From the NCBI GenBank assembly GCA_027604505.1, contig JADIIX010000043.1, forward strand, positions 98,928 through 162,927: a stretch of 64,000 nt of DNA, given 5' to 3'. Under the pieces are notes generated by a model. That model saw nothing but the letters and a program-made list of their open reading frames with translations. It made no database searches and had not been told where the DNA came from. Made by a program: the position numbers and the translations under genes. Within the stretch, counting starts at the first letter, position 1. Each line of letters opens with the position of its first letter. Source of the stretch: Gonapodya sp. JEL0774. Taxonomy: Eukaryota; Monoblepharomycota; Monoblepharidomycetes; Monoblepharidales; Gonapodyaceae. Positions 24,954-36,311 of the stretch are shown here, in pieces.

Positions 24954-26549
24954 TCCATCATATTACACTCTCTTGGTGTTGATTTGGCGTCTTTCATCTC
25001 ATCTTTCCATGGTCGGCCGCCCCCTCAGATCTCCTCTCCTATGGGGAACTCACTTCCTCACGTTCCATTCCACCTCTTTTCGTCTTGATATCGTTCTGCT
25101 CTATCTTTCCTGAAGTCTTGGGTCGGTAAGATGCCTTGGTTTGGGACAACGATTTCAAAGCCACGAAACTGTGGGCTTCCCGTGATTCGTTCGGGTGAAC
25201 ACATATTTTTGTATTGTCATTCTACACGGCAGCAGCGCGCCAGCGAGCAAAGTTAACCACATCCTGGATACTCTTGTGGGTAAAAAATCGGTTTCCGTCC
25301 CGATCGCCTGAAAATGAAGACGCGAGGTGTATTATCAATAGTCCTAACCCGGAGCGACCACCTGCTCCACGGGAAACGTATACCTTTCAATGACTACTGT
25401 CAATATACAAGGTGATTGATCCGCCCCGATTGTGGTAGCTCTTGCAGTGGCTGCGAAGGAGTCGGCGCTCCCGCATTAACGGCCCTTGATGGAGGACTTC
25501 GCCATTTCTCGCAATTGACTTTTTGCCACATATCAATACAGAAAGAATTGATCAAGCATTGATTTCTTGAGACTATGTTTGCGTGGGATTGGCTGAGTTT
25601 GGCATGATATGGTTGGCATTCACCACAGAGAATCACCCTCCGATAATCCCATCCCATCTCTCCCAAGATGTGACTCACTTGATGAGCCACCTTGGAGCTT
25701 GCATAGCTTCATTCAGGTTGTTCCGCTGTTCAGGCCATCCATTTAGTCTGTTTCAAGGAATCTGTCCGTTTTGATGAATCTACTGATTTCGGATGCAAGC
25801 AGAGCATTTTGAAATCTGTGAAATGGCCAAAAAGCTCTGCGTCAATGCAAAAATACTAAAAGTAAGACAGATAGAGAAGCCCAAGAGGGTGATGAAATGG
25901 GACCTCAAGTAGAATCAAAGGTGATTCTCGAGTCATTCTCACAAATCCAGATGAGGGCCATATCGCTTGGGAAGCACACCAGAATCAGATGTCAACTGTC
26001 CATTATATAACACTGATCATGCATGGTATGACTGAATTACATAACTTATCAGTGCATTGATTATCTGACTGAATGCTGAACAGAAGTGCCTCCAGATTCT
26101 AGGTCATTGAGTATTATATTTATAACTGATTGCTTCGGGCTTGCAATGAACCTTGATTTAACGAAGATCTCCAACGGAACAGCGCGCTCAGACCTCTATG
26201 GAACCGTGAGTCTACTTTCGAAGAATTGTGTGCTTGTTTCTCGAATTCTGACTTTTTCACTAGCCATTCTTGCTTGCACATCGATCCTCTTAGTCACTCG
26301 CGAATACATAGTGGCTGGTCGCCCTTGACCTTTGAGCACTGTACCGCTCATCAGGATAGATTGATGCGAGTGGATGTCCAAGCATGCAGGTATCATGTCA
26401 TTCCTATGTCATTAGTAAGGCAACTCTCTGTATGTGTATGTGAAAGACATAATGCGTGCTGATCCTGTGAAGCTACTCTACATGGTCAACTGTCCACGTC
26501 ACACCCGCCTGTCACTCCATCCTAACCTCGTTCATCGTCAGTGAATGCA
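24954..26549. other. gene-poor stretch, no gene recognised
   Basis: About 1.6 kb with lower coding character than elsewhere. The longest open frame (25400-25690, minus, 96 codons) has no motif, and none of the others splice into anything recognisable. No repeats, tRNA-like fold or transposon ends were seen. The part near 24954-25100 is probably the promoter of the RING gene. Confidence 0.55.
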
Positions 26550-29500
26550 TTAATTGGCGTTCAACCTCCCAATCGATCTGCCAGGCACCCCATTCAATCT
26601 GCCCATTGAACGACCCGGAGCTCCCCCTCCCTTCTTGAGGCCCATCCCTGTGTTGTGATGTCGTCGTAGAAGGTTCCATGAGTGAAGGAAGTCCTCAGAT
26701 GGGCCTGTTGGATGCTCATACGACGGTGCTTGAACACGATTCAACGTGCCTGACAAAGTGGAGCGTGAAGTTATGTGTGACTTTCTATTGAATAACCAAG
26801 TGCAGAACAATTGGAGTACTCACCGATAAACCATCCCGCAGCAACAGCCGCTTTCCTGAATGGATTGAAGCACGATTGCAAAGCAAATGCAGAGTGATGA
26901 CGACACGAAGCGTAGATTGGCGTGCACATAACATGGGCGGAGAATTTGATCAGCGGAACCATCAGATGAAAGTGAAGGACTTGTGCGAGGTAATGGCCGC
27001 GACGCAACACAGTGTGGTCCCAAACCAAAGCGACTCACCATTCTTTTGATAGTCCTTTCGGAACCCCCAGGGTCTCCCTGCTGCCCCCTCTTCTGGCGTC
27101 GTGCTTGCTTCTCTCAACCTCATCCTTCACACCGAGCACCTCTCTGGCCTCCTCAACCGTCCCTGCAACTACTTCCTCCCCATGGAGAACCATGGATCCC
27201 AAAGTCTTGCTTCGGGTCGGCTGGAGGGGCACCAACGCAGGGCGAATCGTGGAATCTGCATCCGGGGTGAACGGTAACCGACGAGCGCCAGAGCCAGGGC
27301 GTGCAAGTTCAAACATGCTCGAGCCGGTGTTCGTGCTGATTTCGGCAGTGGTAGGCCTCACAGCGTCCGTCTGTGAAGCTTGGAGCCCGTGTGATGATCG
27401 TAGAATGGCGGGGTGGTTGCCATTGGCAGATGGCGATGAAGATTTGCTGAGCAGGTGTGGCTCTGGGTGTACTTTGTAGTTACTGCTGGGGTTCCGGCGG
27501 ACAAGCATGTGCCACTGCTCAGGCTTTTGCCACGGGAAAGGAGTTTCTCCGGCAAGGGTCAAGGAACCTAGCCGACATAGAACCATCCACGGAACGCCTC
27601 CTGCCGCGAACAGGCTGCACACACCCCACTCCCAGGGGGTGAGTGGCACCACTTGCAAGAATGAACCAAAGAATTGGATGATGACGACTTGAATGAAGCA
27701 GATAACAAAAATTATGGCAAGGAACATCTTGTTGCGAAGGAACCCCGCGAATATATTGATCTCGCCGTTCAGTTGACGTGCTGTGATTTCATTGGCAGCC
27801 TGCAGAAGAACAAAGGTGCTGAATATGAGTCCGTTGTTCCGTTCCGTCAACTCTGTACTCCCGTGGAACTGCGGATCAAGGGGAACAATTTGCGTCGCAG
27901 AGAACATGAGTGATATGAGAACTATAAGTTGATAAACCACTTGCGAAATGATGTACTCTTGCATAGGACGGGATATGAGTGGCTGCGTGCGGCCATGGGG
28001 GGGATGCGACAAGATATCATCGTCTGGCTCGTCGGTAGCTAGTGCCAATGCACCCAAAGAGTCCATAATCAGGTTCACCCATAAAAGCTGAACCGCATTG
28101 AGAGGCGAGTATCCCACGACAACAGAGCCAATGATGGTGATAGATAGAGCAACAATGTTGACCGCCAACTGGAACTGCAAAAATTTTCTCACACAGTTCA
28201 GGACATTGCGACCCCATCGAATCGCATGCACCACCGATACAAAATTGTCATCCATTAGAATGATATCACATGCGTTCAACGCGATCTGCGTTCCGGCGAT
28301 TCCCATTGCGAATCCAATGTCGGCTTCCTTCAGTGCGGGGGCATCATTGGTGCCATCTCCAGTGACCGCCACAACTTCTCCGAGCTCTTGAAGTAAGGAT
28401 ACCAGTGTGTGTTTATCGGATGGAGAGGATCGTGCCATGACCTGGAGTCGAGGTAGGATCGCGATCTTCTCGTCTTTTGAAAGAGCACGGAATACTGGGC
28501 CTTCCATCGCGATTCCTTCGCCGAAAAGTATCCCACATTCCCGCGCGATCTTACTGGCAGTCAGAACATTATCACCAGTCACCATTCGGACTACAAGGCC
28601 CGCCTTTTGGCAAGCCGCAACAGCTCCAGGCACTTCTTTCCGAAGTGGATCCTTGATACCCACAAGAGCGAGAAACGTGAGATCAAATTCGGGATCTTCT
28701 TTGTTGTTCTAGCCAATCCCACAGAGTGCCAGTAGACATTTTTTCGAGAATGAGTAAGATTGGGTCACTCGCACGCCTCTAACAACTCACATCACTAAGA
28801 TCCGGTAGCTCATTCATGTCTCTGAACGCCAGAATCAAAGTTCTAAGACCCTCTGATGCCCACTCCTTTATCGTAGATCGCAGTTCCTGTTCACGCTTGT
28901 CGTCCATTGGTAAAATTGCGTCACCCTTGGCGTTCACTGCACGGGTGCAAAGACCAAGCAGAATTTCCGAAGCGCCTTTAGTATGGAGACGGAACTTGAC
29001 TTCTTTCTTGCCGCCAGGGGTGGGAACAAACGGCTCAATGATAGTGGACATTCGCTTGCGCTCCGATGAGAACAGCCAAACCCCATTGTCAACTTTCCCA
29101 CAAGCTCGACGAGCGCTTTCGTAAGATGAGCCCAGCTTTGTGTTGAAAACAAGCAAGGCACCCTCACTTGCTGATCCAACAAATGTAGGCAGAGAGGTTT
29201 CAGTTTTATACTTGACGAATGCGGTAGAGTTGGAGGAAATGGCCTCCGAGACGAGTTTCTGCATCCTTGGGGTTAGAGTGGTCGGACTGAACGCAATGGC
29301 GTCCTTTTCGCCGGATCCTTCACCATGAATGACCCGATCTCCAATCATTGCTTTGACTACCGTCATTCGATTCTCCGTGAGAGTCCCAGTTTTGTCTGTG
29401 CAGACGCAAGTTGCCTCTCCCATAGTCTCAGACGCATCCAGGTGACGTACAAAACAATTGTCCTTCATCATCTTGAACATTGAATAAGCTAGCGATATTG

Positions 29501-31915
29501 TCACAGCAAGTGGAAGACCCTCCGGAACAGCGACCACAATAAGGGTGACTCCCACTGTGAAATAAGTGGCGAGTTCAGTCAAGTAGCTCCATTGCCAACC
29601 ACCAGTCTGGACTCTGTTTGGCATTGCAGCCGCCCACCGAATAGCCAGCGCTAGGAAAGTGAGAACACCAGCTGTGATCCCAACTTTTCCAATCAGCACT
29701 GCAACATCCCGCAGTTTGGCTTGCAGCACGGTCAAGTCATCTTCACCATCATTGAGGAGTTCCTGAATTCGTCCTCCCGACGAGCTTGTGCCAACCGCAG
29801 TAACAATCATCATTGCGGATCCTTCGCTCACAAGACAGCCCGAAAACAAAAATGGGGCTCTGATGTTCTTCTGCACCGGCAATGACTCGCCCGTAAGGGG
29901 GCTCTCGTCTATGACCAAACGATTTCCCTGTACCAAGAGCCCATCTGCGGGGATCTCATCCCCGACTGAAATCTCCACCAAGTCGCCAACAAGAACATTC
30001 CAAGAACTGATGGAGTCCTTGGTACCTCCACGAACGACCTTGACCTTCTTATCCGATTGCAAAAGAAGTAACTGTTTAAACTTTTGATCCTTGGAATAAT
30101 CATTACCCGCTGTTACTGTCAATACTATCGCAACCGCCACAAAAATCGCAACCCCTTCGTACCACCCAGATTCCGGATGAGTTGCAGTGCCAATTATTAG
30201 AATCACAACAGCACCAACGAGCAGGAGCTTGATAATCGGATCGTCCTTGACTGTATCCCACACGATCTCAAGTATAGTGTCCGAAGGTGGGGGGGGTATC
30301 ACATTCTTGCCGAATTCGCCTTCTCGACGATCTCGATCCCCGGCTTTCATTTGCAAATCGGTTTCGATTCTCTCCCGTTTTGAAAAGAGCCCAGAGAATT
30401 TCTTTTGGGTCGACGCTAACCGTTCCTGGGAGTCAGTAGGCTTGGTTTCGTTTTCGTCTTCAGAAGACGCAGCCAGGGAAAGTCCCATATGTAAATCTGT
30501 TCTGACGAGTGCAGCTACCCCTGCCACCCCACCATACTTCTCCTCCAACACAATCAGCTGTTCAGGCTTCACTCGATTGTCGAAGTCAACGATGCTTAGT
30601 AAGTCCTCTTTACTGATGCCGTAAGAGGACGGAGGTAGGTCAGCCATTCGAACAGTAATACGTGCCAGAGCCTCTTGGATGCCAATGTTGAAATTTCTGA
30701 CAGCAGCCTTCGCATCAGCAGTGACTGGCAGCGGAACAGCTTGAGGCTCCAAATCCCCAGTTTTTGGAAGCACAAGGGATTCCTTGTGGGGGAGATCGGG
30801 CATGCCCACAGACACTGGATCAGAGTCATCGATGAGGCTCGGAGCAGCCCGTAAAGCTTCTTTCGCAATCTTTGAAACCTGCGGTAGGACTTCGGGTGTC
30901 GATGAAGACGTCAGATGAACAGTGGAAGTCGTGGTGAGCGGCAACGCAGTCGGGGTTGGGCGAGGTTTCGGTTGTATCTGTGTCATGGCTCCTTCGACTC
31001 GCCCATTAAGAGCGTCAACTGAATCGTATGGCTGCGTCAGTGGAGCGGCTATGACGATGTGCGAGTGATACTCAGGAACGAATTCGCAATATGGACGCAT
31101 TTAAACGACCCACCTTCTGATTGCTGCTCCCTCACGACCACTCGAGCCTCGAGGGGGACTACGTTTTCTGAGTACGCCTTAGACTCTGGCCCTGCTACTT
31201 CCACGTTGGTTCGACGGAATGCATCGCGGGGACGTGCAGACCCTGGGGGTGTGGGCCGTGCCTGATACGGGTCCACTCGGTCGTGCGAGAGATTTTCTTT
31301 TGATTTATTCAACACTGAAGCCGAGTTATGCACGGCGCCTACTGCTTCTGAAGGCGAGTCCTGTAAATGGTCAGTTGGCGAGGCGACAGGATGTTGGTTC
31401 CCTGGAGATACTGCTCCTTGGTCGCTATACAAGCCACGGTTTCCAAACTCATCACGTGAGTGGCTTGCAGGGGTAGTGAGAGAATGGTGCGATGCAACGG
31501 TAGGTTTTCCATCGACGTGCGCGCGTTCCGGTGAATCACTGGTCATCGGCGCCTCGCTTGTGTGACGATCCGCGTGTATAAGAAAGGCGTTCTCTTGTGT
31601 TTCAGTAACTGGTTGGCTTTCTGAGCGAATAACTGCGTCCAGTTGCTTATGCGATGAGCCAAATGGGACTCGAGCAACATTCTGCAATGAGTGGTCAGTC
31701 AATGGCACATTGGGAGTTGAGCCGCGGAGGACGGAGGATGAGCCCAGTCCGCCCTTCACCCGATTCTCCAGAGCCGATGAGTCATGTTGCTCCGAGATAC
31801 TATCAGACGGTTCGTTGTATGAGTGCGACATTCCTGTGCCAAGATGCGACGGAACCTGCTCCGCCTGTGCGGGAAACGACTGCGGAGGAGACCGTTGACT
31901 GTCGTCTCCGTCCAT
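26550..31915 (-). CDS. P-type Ca2+-ATPase (PMCA / type IIB)
   Basis: ATP-driven Ca2+ export from the cytosol across plasma or vacuolar membrane. Exon 1 (31915 to about 31110) is a disordered N-terminal extension of about 270 residues. The main exon (about 31055-28790) has TGNDYSKDQKFKQL, GDEIPADGLLVQGN, ESPLTGES, VAVPEGLPLAVTISLAYSM and the phosphorylation motif CTDKTGTLTENRM. The next exon (28710-27035) has MVTGDN, VTGDGTNDAPALKEADIGFA and VQLLWVNLIMDSLGALALAT, diagnostic of PMCA-type pumps, then six C-terminal helices. The frame appears to stop at 27035, but GTGAGT there is a good donor. It splices in frame to KAAVAAGWFIG (about 26867) and then to TLNRVQAPSYEHPTGP, giving a tail that ends GAPGRSMGRLNGVPGRSIGR before LNAN and the stop at 26550. 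The position of any calmodulin-binding autoinhibitory site is unclear. Confidence 0.92.
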
Positions 31916-32309
31916 TCAAAAGGTGCACAGAGGATTGCGGGAGGAGGGTGGGATAACGCGAGCGTGCCTGCCAGATTGGATGAACGCAGTCCACACTTCA
32001 CACCCAGCCACCGGCTTTTAGACACACAGGAAATAGATAATTCAACTCCAATGGACTACATGCATAAACGTTAATGTCCTCAAGCGAATGTTCTGACTCG
32101 AACCCGAGACTGCAGGACCCGCTACTTATGGCAGGAAGGCAGTAAACTCACGAGTCTGACTTTAAAAATTCCAGGAACTTTTAACTACTATCTATAGAGA
32201 ATCAAATACCAGCAGTTGCACAATTTGGTGATGGTTGTGGATTGAAAATTTTATTGTTGCGGTATCGTTGGTGGCACTCCGCCGCACTCAACAATTAACC
32301 TGACCCGCC
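31916..32309. promoter_or_regulatory. shared upstream region of Ca2+-ATPase and phosphodiesterase genes
   Basis: The 394 bases between the head-to-head start codons of the minus-strand Ca2+-ATPase and the plus-strand phosphodiesterase must hold both promoters. A TATA-like element is not clear. A GACTCGAACCCGAG stretch near 32094 resembles a tRNA T-arm on the minus strand but does not fold into a tRNA. Confidence 0.5.
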
Positions 32310-35300
32310 TTGAACTCAATAATACCCGTCAACTGCCCATCGACTGGCTGCTCTCTGGCGGTCATGCGCAGGACGTCTACCCTGCAGGACCGACGCGTAC
32401 ATCCGGACCCGATCAAATATGCCACAGCCAAAGATGAGGACGCGACGCAATCCAACCATGCTTTGAAACCCGGTCGACTTCCTCTCATATCGGCCGAGAC
32501 TGATGATGATGAAGAGATACCTGCTGAGAGCTTGACACTTCCTTCATATGAGCAATTGTCTTCATATGAAGGCGATTCTGCATTCAAGGACACGGTGGGG
32601 TACGGTTGGCTGTATGTGGACATGCACTTCAAGGACGAGGTGGCCGAAAAGAATGTGAGATATGAGTTGGTGTCTTGACTTCGTAGTCTTTCGCTGTTCT
32701 GAACTAGCCCCTTGAATCGGAATGTTTGCGGTTCCTTCCTTTAGTTCAGGCAATGGTTTATTGCACGCTCTCGGAGACAGATAATGAAAACGTTTGGAAT
32801 CACATACTGGATAGTGACCCTGGAGTTATTGGCTCGAGGTGTCTTTTGTTACATCGAATCACTTGTCCCGATCGACGAAGCCGACTGCAGCAGCACATAC
32901 TATCGCCACATCGGACCATATTATCCCTCTATTGATTTTCTGTTGTGGCTGAGCTGTTGCGCTGTTCCAGGTGTGGTCGGCGTTTTGATCATGAAGAAAG
33001 CCAGCCTGGAGTTCGTCGTCAAACACGGATTCACCATTCTAATGTTCTTCCCATGGGTTACACTGTCCGGTAAGCCCCGCCCTCTTGAGAGTAAATGTGG
33101 CCTTTCTCATCTGGTGGGTGATTGGTAACATCATTCACAGCAAACCACCTCCTTAGGGACTACTTTGTCAATACGAGCCGGCTGTCATATACACCTCTGA
33201 CATGGACTTCTGTCGTGATGTGTATAGTGACTGTGATAGTGCAAGGGCCGTGCTGGTACTTTCTGACCGGGCAGTGCATCATCTCCTCCGTTCTAATATG
33301 GGTCACAGCTGTGTCATTGTATGGGCACATCACCTTCACAAGAGCCCCAAAGTCCGATGATCCCAACCAATGGCTAGTGGTCGGAATTGGTATCGCCAGT
33401 CTTCTTGCCATCATGCTTTCCAGACAATTGGAGGTGTCGTCCCGGAGGGATTATCTGGATTGGCGTAGGATCCAAAAAACCAACAAAAAGCTTAGGAACC
33501 AGCTTAATCAATTGCAGGGCCATTACGCTCGTGAGGGTGCGGATTTTGAGAGGTTTGTATGCGTTTTAGTGCCCTACATCATCCGTTGTTCAGGTTGATT
33601 CTGAGATCCATCCTAATGTGGTGTGTGTGTTCGAAGCCCTCTAGAAAAAGCCATAGCTCTTGCGAAGACTCTTCTCGCGGACCCAGACATGGATGCCGAT
33701 ACGGCAGAGATTCTCACGACCATGCTCGATTTTCTCCGGAGCGCGACAGTAAACACACCCGACTTCATAAACCAAGACCTCGATATCGACGAAGATCAAC
33801 AACAATGGCTTTTCAGTGAACTTGGTGGGCTTTGTGGACTAGTTTCGAAGTCGTCAGATGCCGTACTCACGTTTGAGAATCATTTGCATAAGTTCCGAAT
33901 CAGCGACGTGCGACAATTGTTGACGAGCGGGATTTTCAATCTCCAAGCCTACCTCGAATCTTCTCTATTACCATTAACGACGAAGTCGAAGAAGAGTCTC
34001 CAGATTACTCTCCATCTCTCGAAGCCGAGCACCAAGATTCTTTCGAGCTCCCAACGATCATGGCCGGCAGTTCGAAGGACGTGCGTCAAAGTGCAGACTT
34101 GGGCTCACAAAACAGTACTGCTGGAGACGCCAACCGAATCAGCACCTCACTCGCGCGTGTACGGCGGTGGGAGTGGGACTTGTTTGAACTGGCGGATGCA
34201 TCTGTCCAGCGACCGCTCTCGGTGCTAGCAAATCACTTGCTTAGGAGCGCTGGGCTGCTTGAAAGCTACAAAATCCCCACGACTAAGTGGAGAACGTTTG
34301 TTACTGTTATAGAGCAGGGATACCAACACAACCCCTATCATAATTCTATGCATGCCACTGACGTCCTACACGGAGTGCACTGGGTTTTGGGACTCGACAC
34401 GATTGCAACTCAAATGACGTCGCTTGAATTGCTGGCTGCTTATGTTGCGGCAATCATTCATGGTGGGCAGCTTCGAAACACTTTTGCAGATCACACTGGG
34501 TCAATCCGATCAACTCACCCAATCTTACATCTCCTTCCTCAATCAAGACTACGACCATCCTGGTGTCAACAATAATGTGAGTCATGACGCAGGATTGATG
34601 AAGATTGTTCGGTCGTCCATCAATCGTTGATCTGGGGTACATCTTTAGTTTTTGATTAACTCCCGGCATCCCAAATCCGTGCTCTACAGTAAGTTGATTA
34701 TTTCTGATGCCGGCTCATTGGTAATACTCATCATTTTCAAGATGATCGCTCCATTTTGGAGAACCATCACGCGGCCTCGGCCTTTTCTGTGCTTGCTGAA
34801 CCCCAAAATGACTTCCTAGAGAACCTGAGTCCTGCTGATTACAAGGCTCTTCGTGCTACTGCAATCGACATGGTCCTCGCCACAGATCTTTCACACCATT
34901 TCGCGATTCTCTCCTCATTCAAGGCCAAAATCGCGGCCCGAAATTTTGACTGGCGCACTGTGACCGAAGATCGCAAGCTCCTCTTACAACTCGCAATAAA
35001 AATGGGGGACGTGTCAAACCCGGCCAAGCCGTGGTATCTTTATTCCAAATGGGTAGATAGGATTTTCGAGGAGTTCTTCAATCAGGGAGACAAGGAGAAG
35101 GAACTTGGCATACCAGTCAGCCCTTTCATGGACCGGACGAACTGCAATTTTGCAAACTGTCAACTAAGTGAGTGGCTAGAACCACCCGGATGCTTAAGCC
35201 CAATTCAGAACGAATACATGTTTGTGTCACCGCCACTGCAGGTTTCATCGATTTCATTGTTTCGCCACTCTTTGATGCTTTCAATACTTTGATCCCTATC

Positions 35301-36086
35301 CCTACCATTTTGGATTACATGAAACAAAACCGAGCGCGATGGACTCAAGTGAAGACACTCCTGTCGCCGGTACAGAGTCCGCATGTTTCTCAAACGAGCC
35401 TCATCCCGAAGCCGCCACCGGTCCAAGACGCTTCGGCTCCTACGCCCTCCTTGCCTACAACTGCACCTGCTGCTCCCACCCTTGCTCTTCCACCGGGACC
35501 ATCCAATCACCGCTCCCCGAGCGCATTGTTCCTTAATAAACCTGGCGGAACGGCAATCGAGAGAAGCACCTTAGCAATGGATATGAGTGCAATGGCTAGT
35601 GGGAAACATCGAAATATGACAGACCGGAGTGGTTTCGGATTGCCTCAGGGTGGGAGTGAGGACAATGCGCCACATATGTTCAAGAGGAATCGATACAATG
35701 AATCAGATGACAGCGAGAGTATTGCAGCAACAATTCATGTTGAGAACGGAAATCGTTCCGCAGTCAGGCAATTCTCAATGAGTGCGCGGCATGAATCAAG
35801 TTCCTTCGTGCGTGTAATCGACTTTGGGGACGGACCTGAGCGGAATGAAGACCGACATACCTTCGGGGGTGATCAGTACCGTGGCGGTGATGAACCCCGG
35901 AGAGATTTGCGGAAGCGGACAGTGGACTCTGCACCGTCGTCAACAATGAACATGGCGATAATTGGGAGGTCGAGACCCGGGAGCTCTAATGGAGTTGGCG
36001 CAGGGGGTAGACGAAAAGAAAGTGTCCAAGACGGTCGACAGGGGACGAGACGGAGCAACGGTTCGCTTGAGGGAGCGAGTGGATGA
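32310..36086 (+). CDS. membrane-anchored class I 3',5'-cyclic-nucleotide phosphodiesterase
   Basis: Hydrolyses cAMP and/or cGMP. Start MNSIIPVNCPSTG at 32310 (alternative MRRTSTLQDRR at 32364); acidic N-terminus. About six hydrophobic segments follow: GITYWIVTLELLARGVFCYI, FLLWLSCCAVPGVVGVLIM, FTILMFFPWVTLS, VVMCIVTVIVQGPCWYFLTG, VLIWVTAVSLYGHITF and LVVGIGIASLLAIML. Then comes a coiled-coil-like helix (RIQKTNKKLRNQLNQLQGHY), a regulatory linker, and the catalytic HD domain: YHNSMHATDVLHG, AAIIH spliced to DYDHPGVNNN (the HDx2Hx4N signature), ATDLSHHF and KMGDVSNPAKPW, ending near MKQNRARW. The frame at 34440-34560 is broken only by an intron. A disordered tail of about 250 residues (Ser/Pro/Arg-rich) ends at the stop in 36086. 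About nine exons. Substrate preference cannot be read from the sequence. Confidence 0.88.
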
Positions 36087-36311
36087 GAGCTTCGTTGGAC
36101 TGCCAAGAACGTTTTGCCGGCATGAATCAGCATTAGCATGAAGCTGAGCGGACATTGGCTGGATTGAAATTATTGTTGATATCTTCGTTATATTTATATA
36201 ATAATAATATTGCTCTGTATTGTGGTCTGACTGGGTGTTCTTCATATGTTCCGTTTGTGCTGGTCTTCACAAGATTCAAGGATTCTTTTCTTGATTTTTT
36301 GCCGAGCGGAC

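Noticed and set aside
25400-25690. 96-codon minus-strand open frame in the gene-poor stretch
   Set aside because: No motif, no splice partners and no coding bias; could be chance.
32085-32155. tRNA-like T-arm sequence on the minus strand
   Set aside because: GGGTTCGAGTC is present, but the flanks do not form acceptor, D or anticodon stems.
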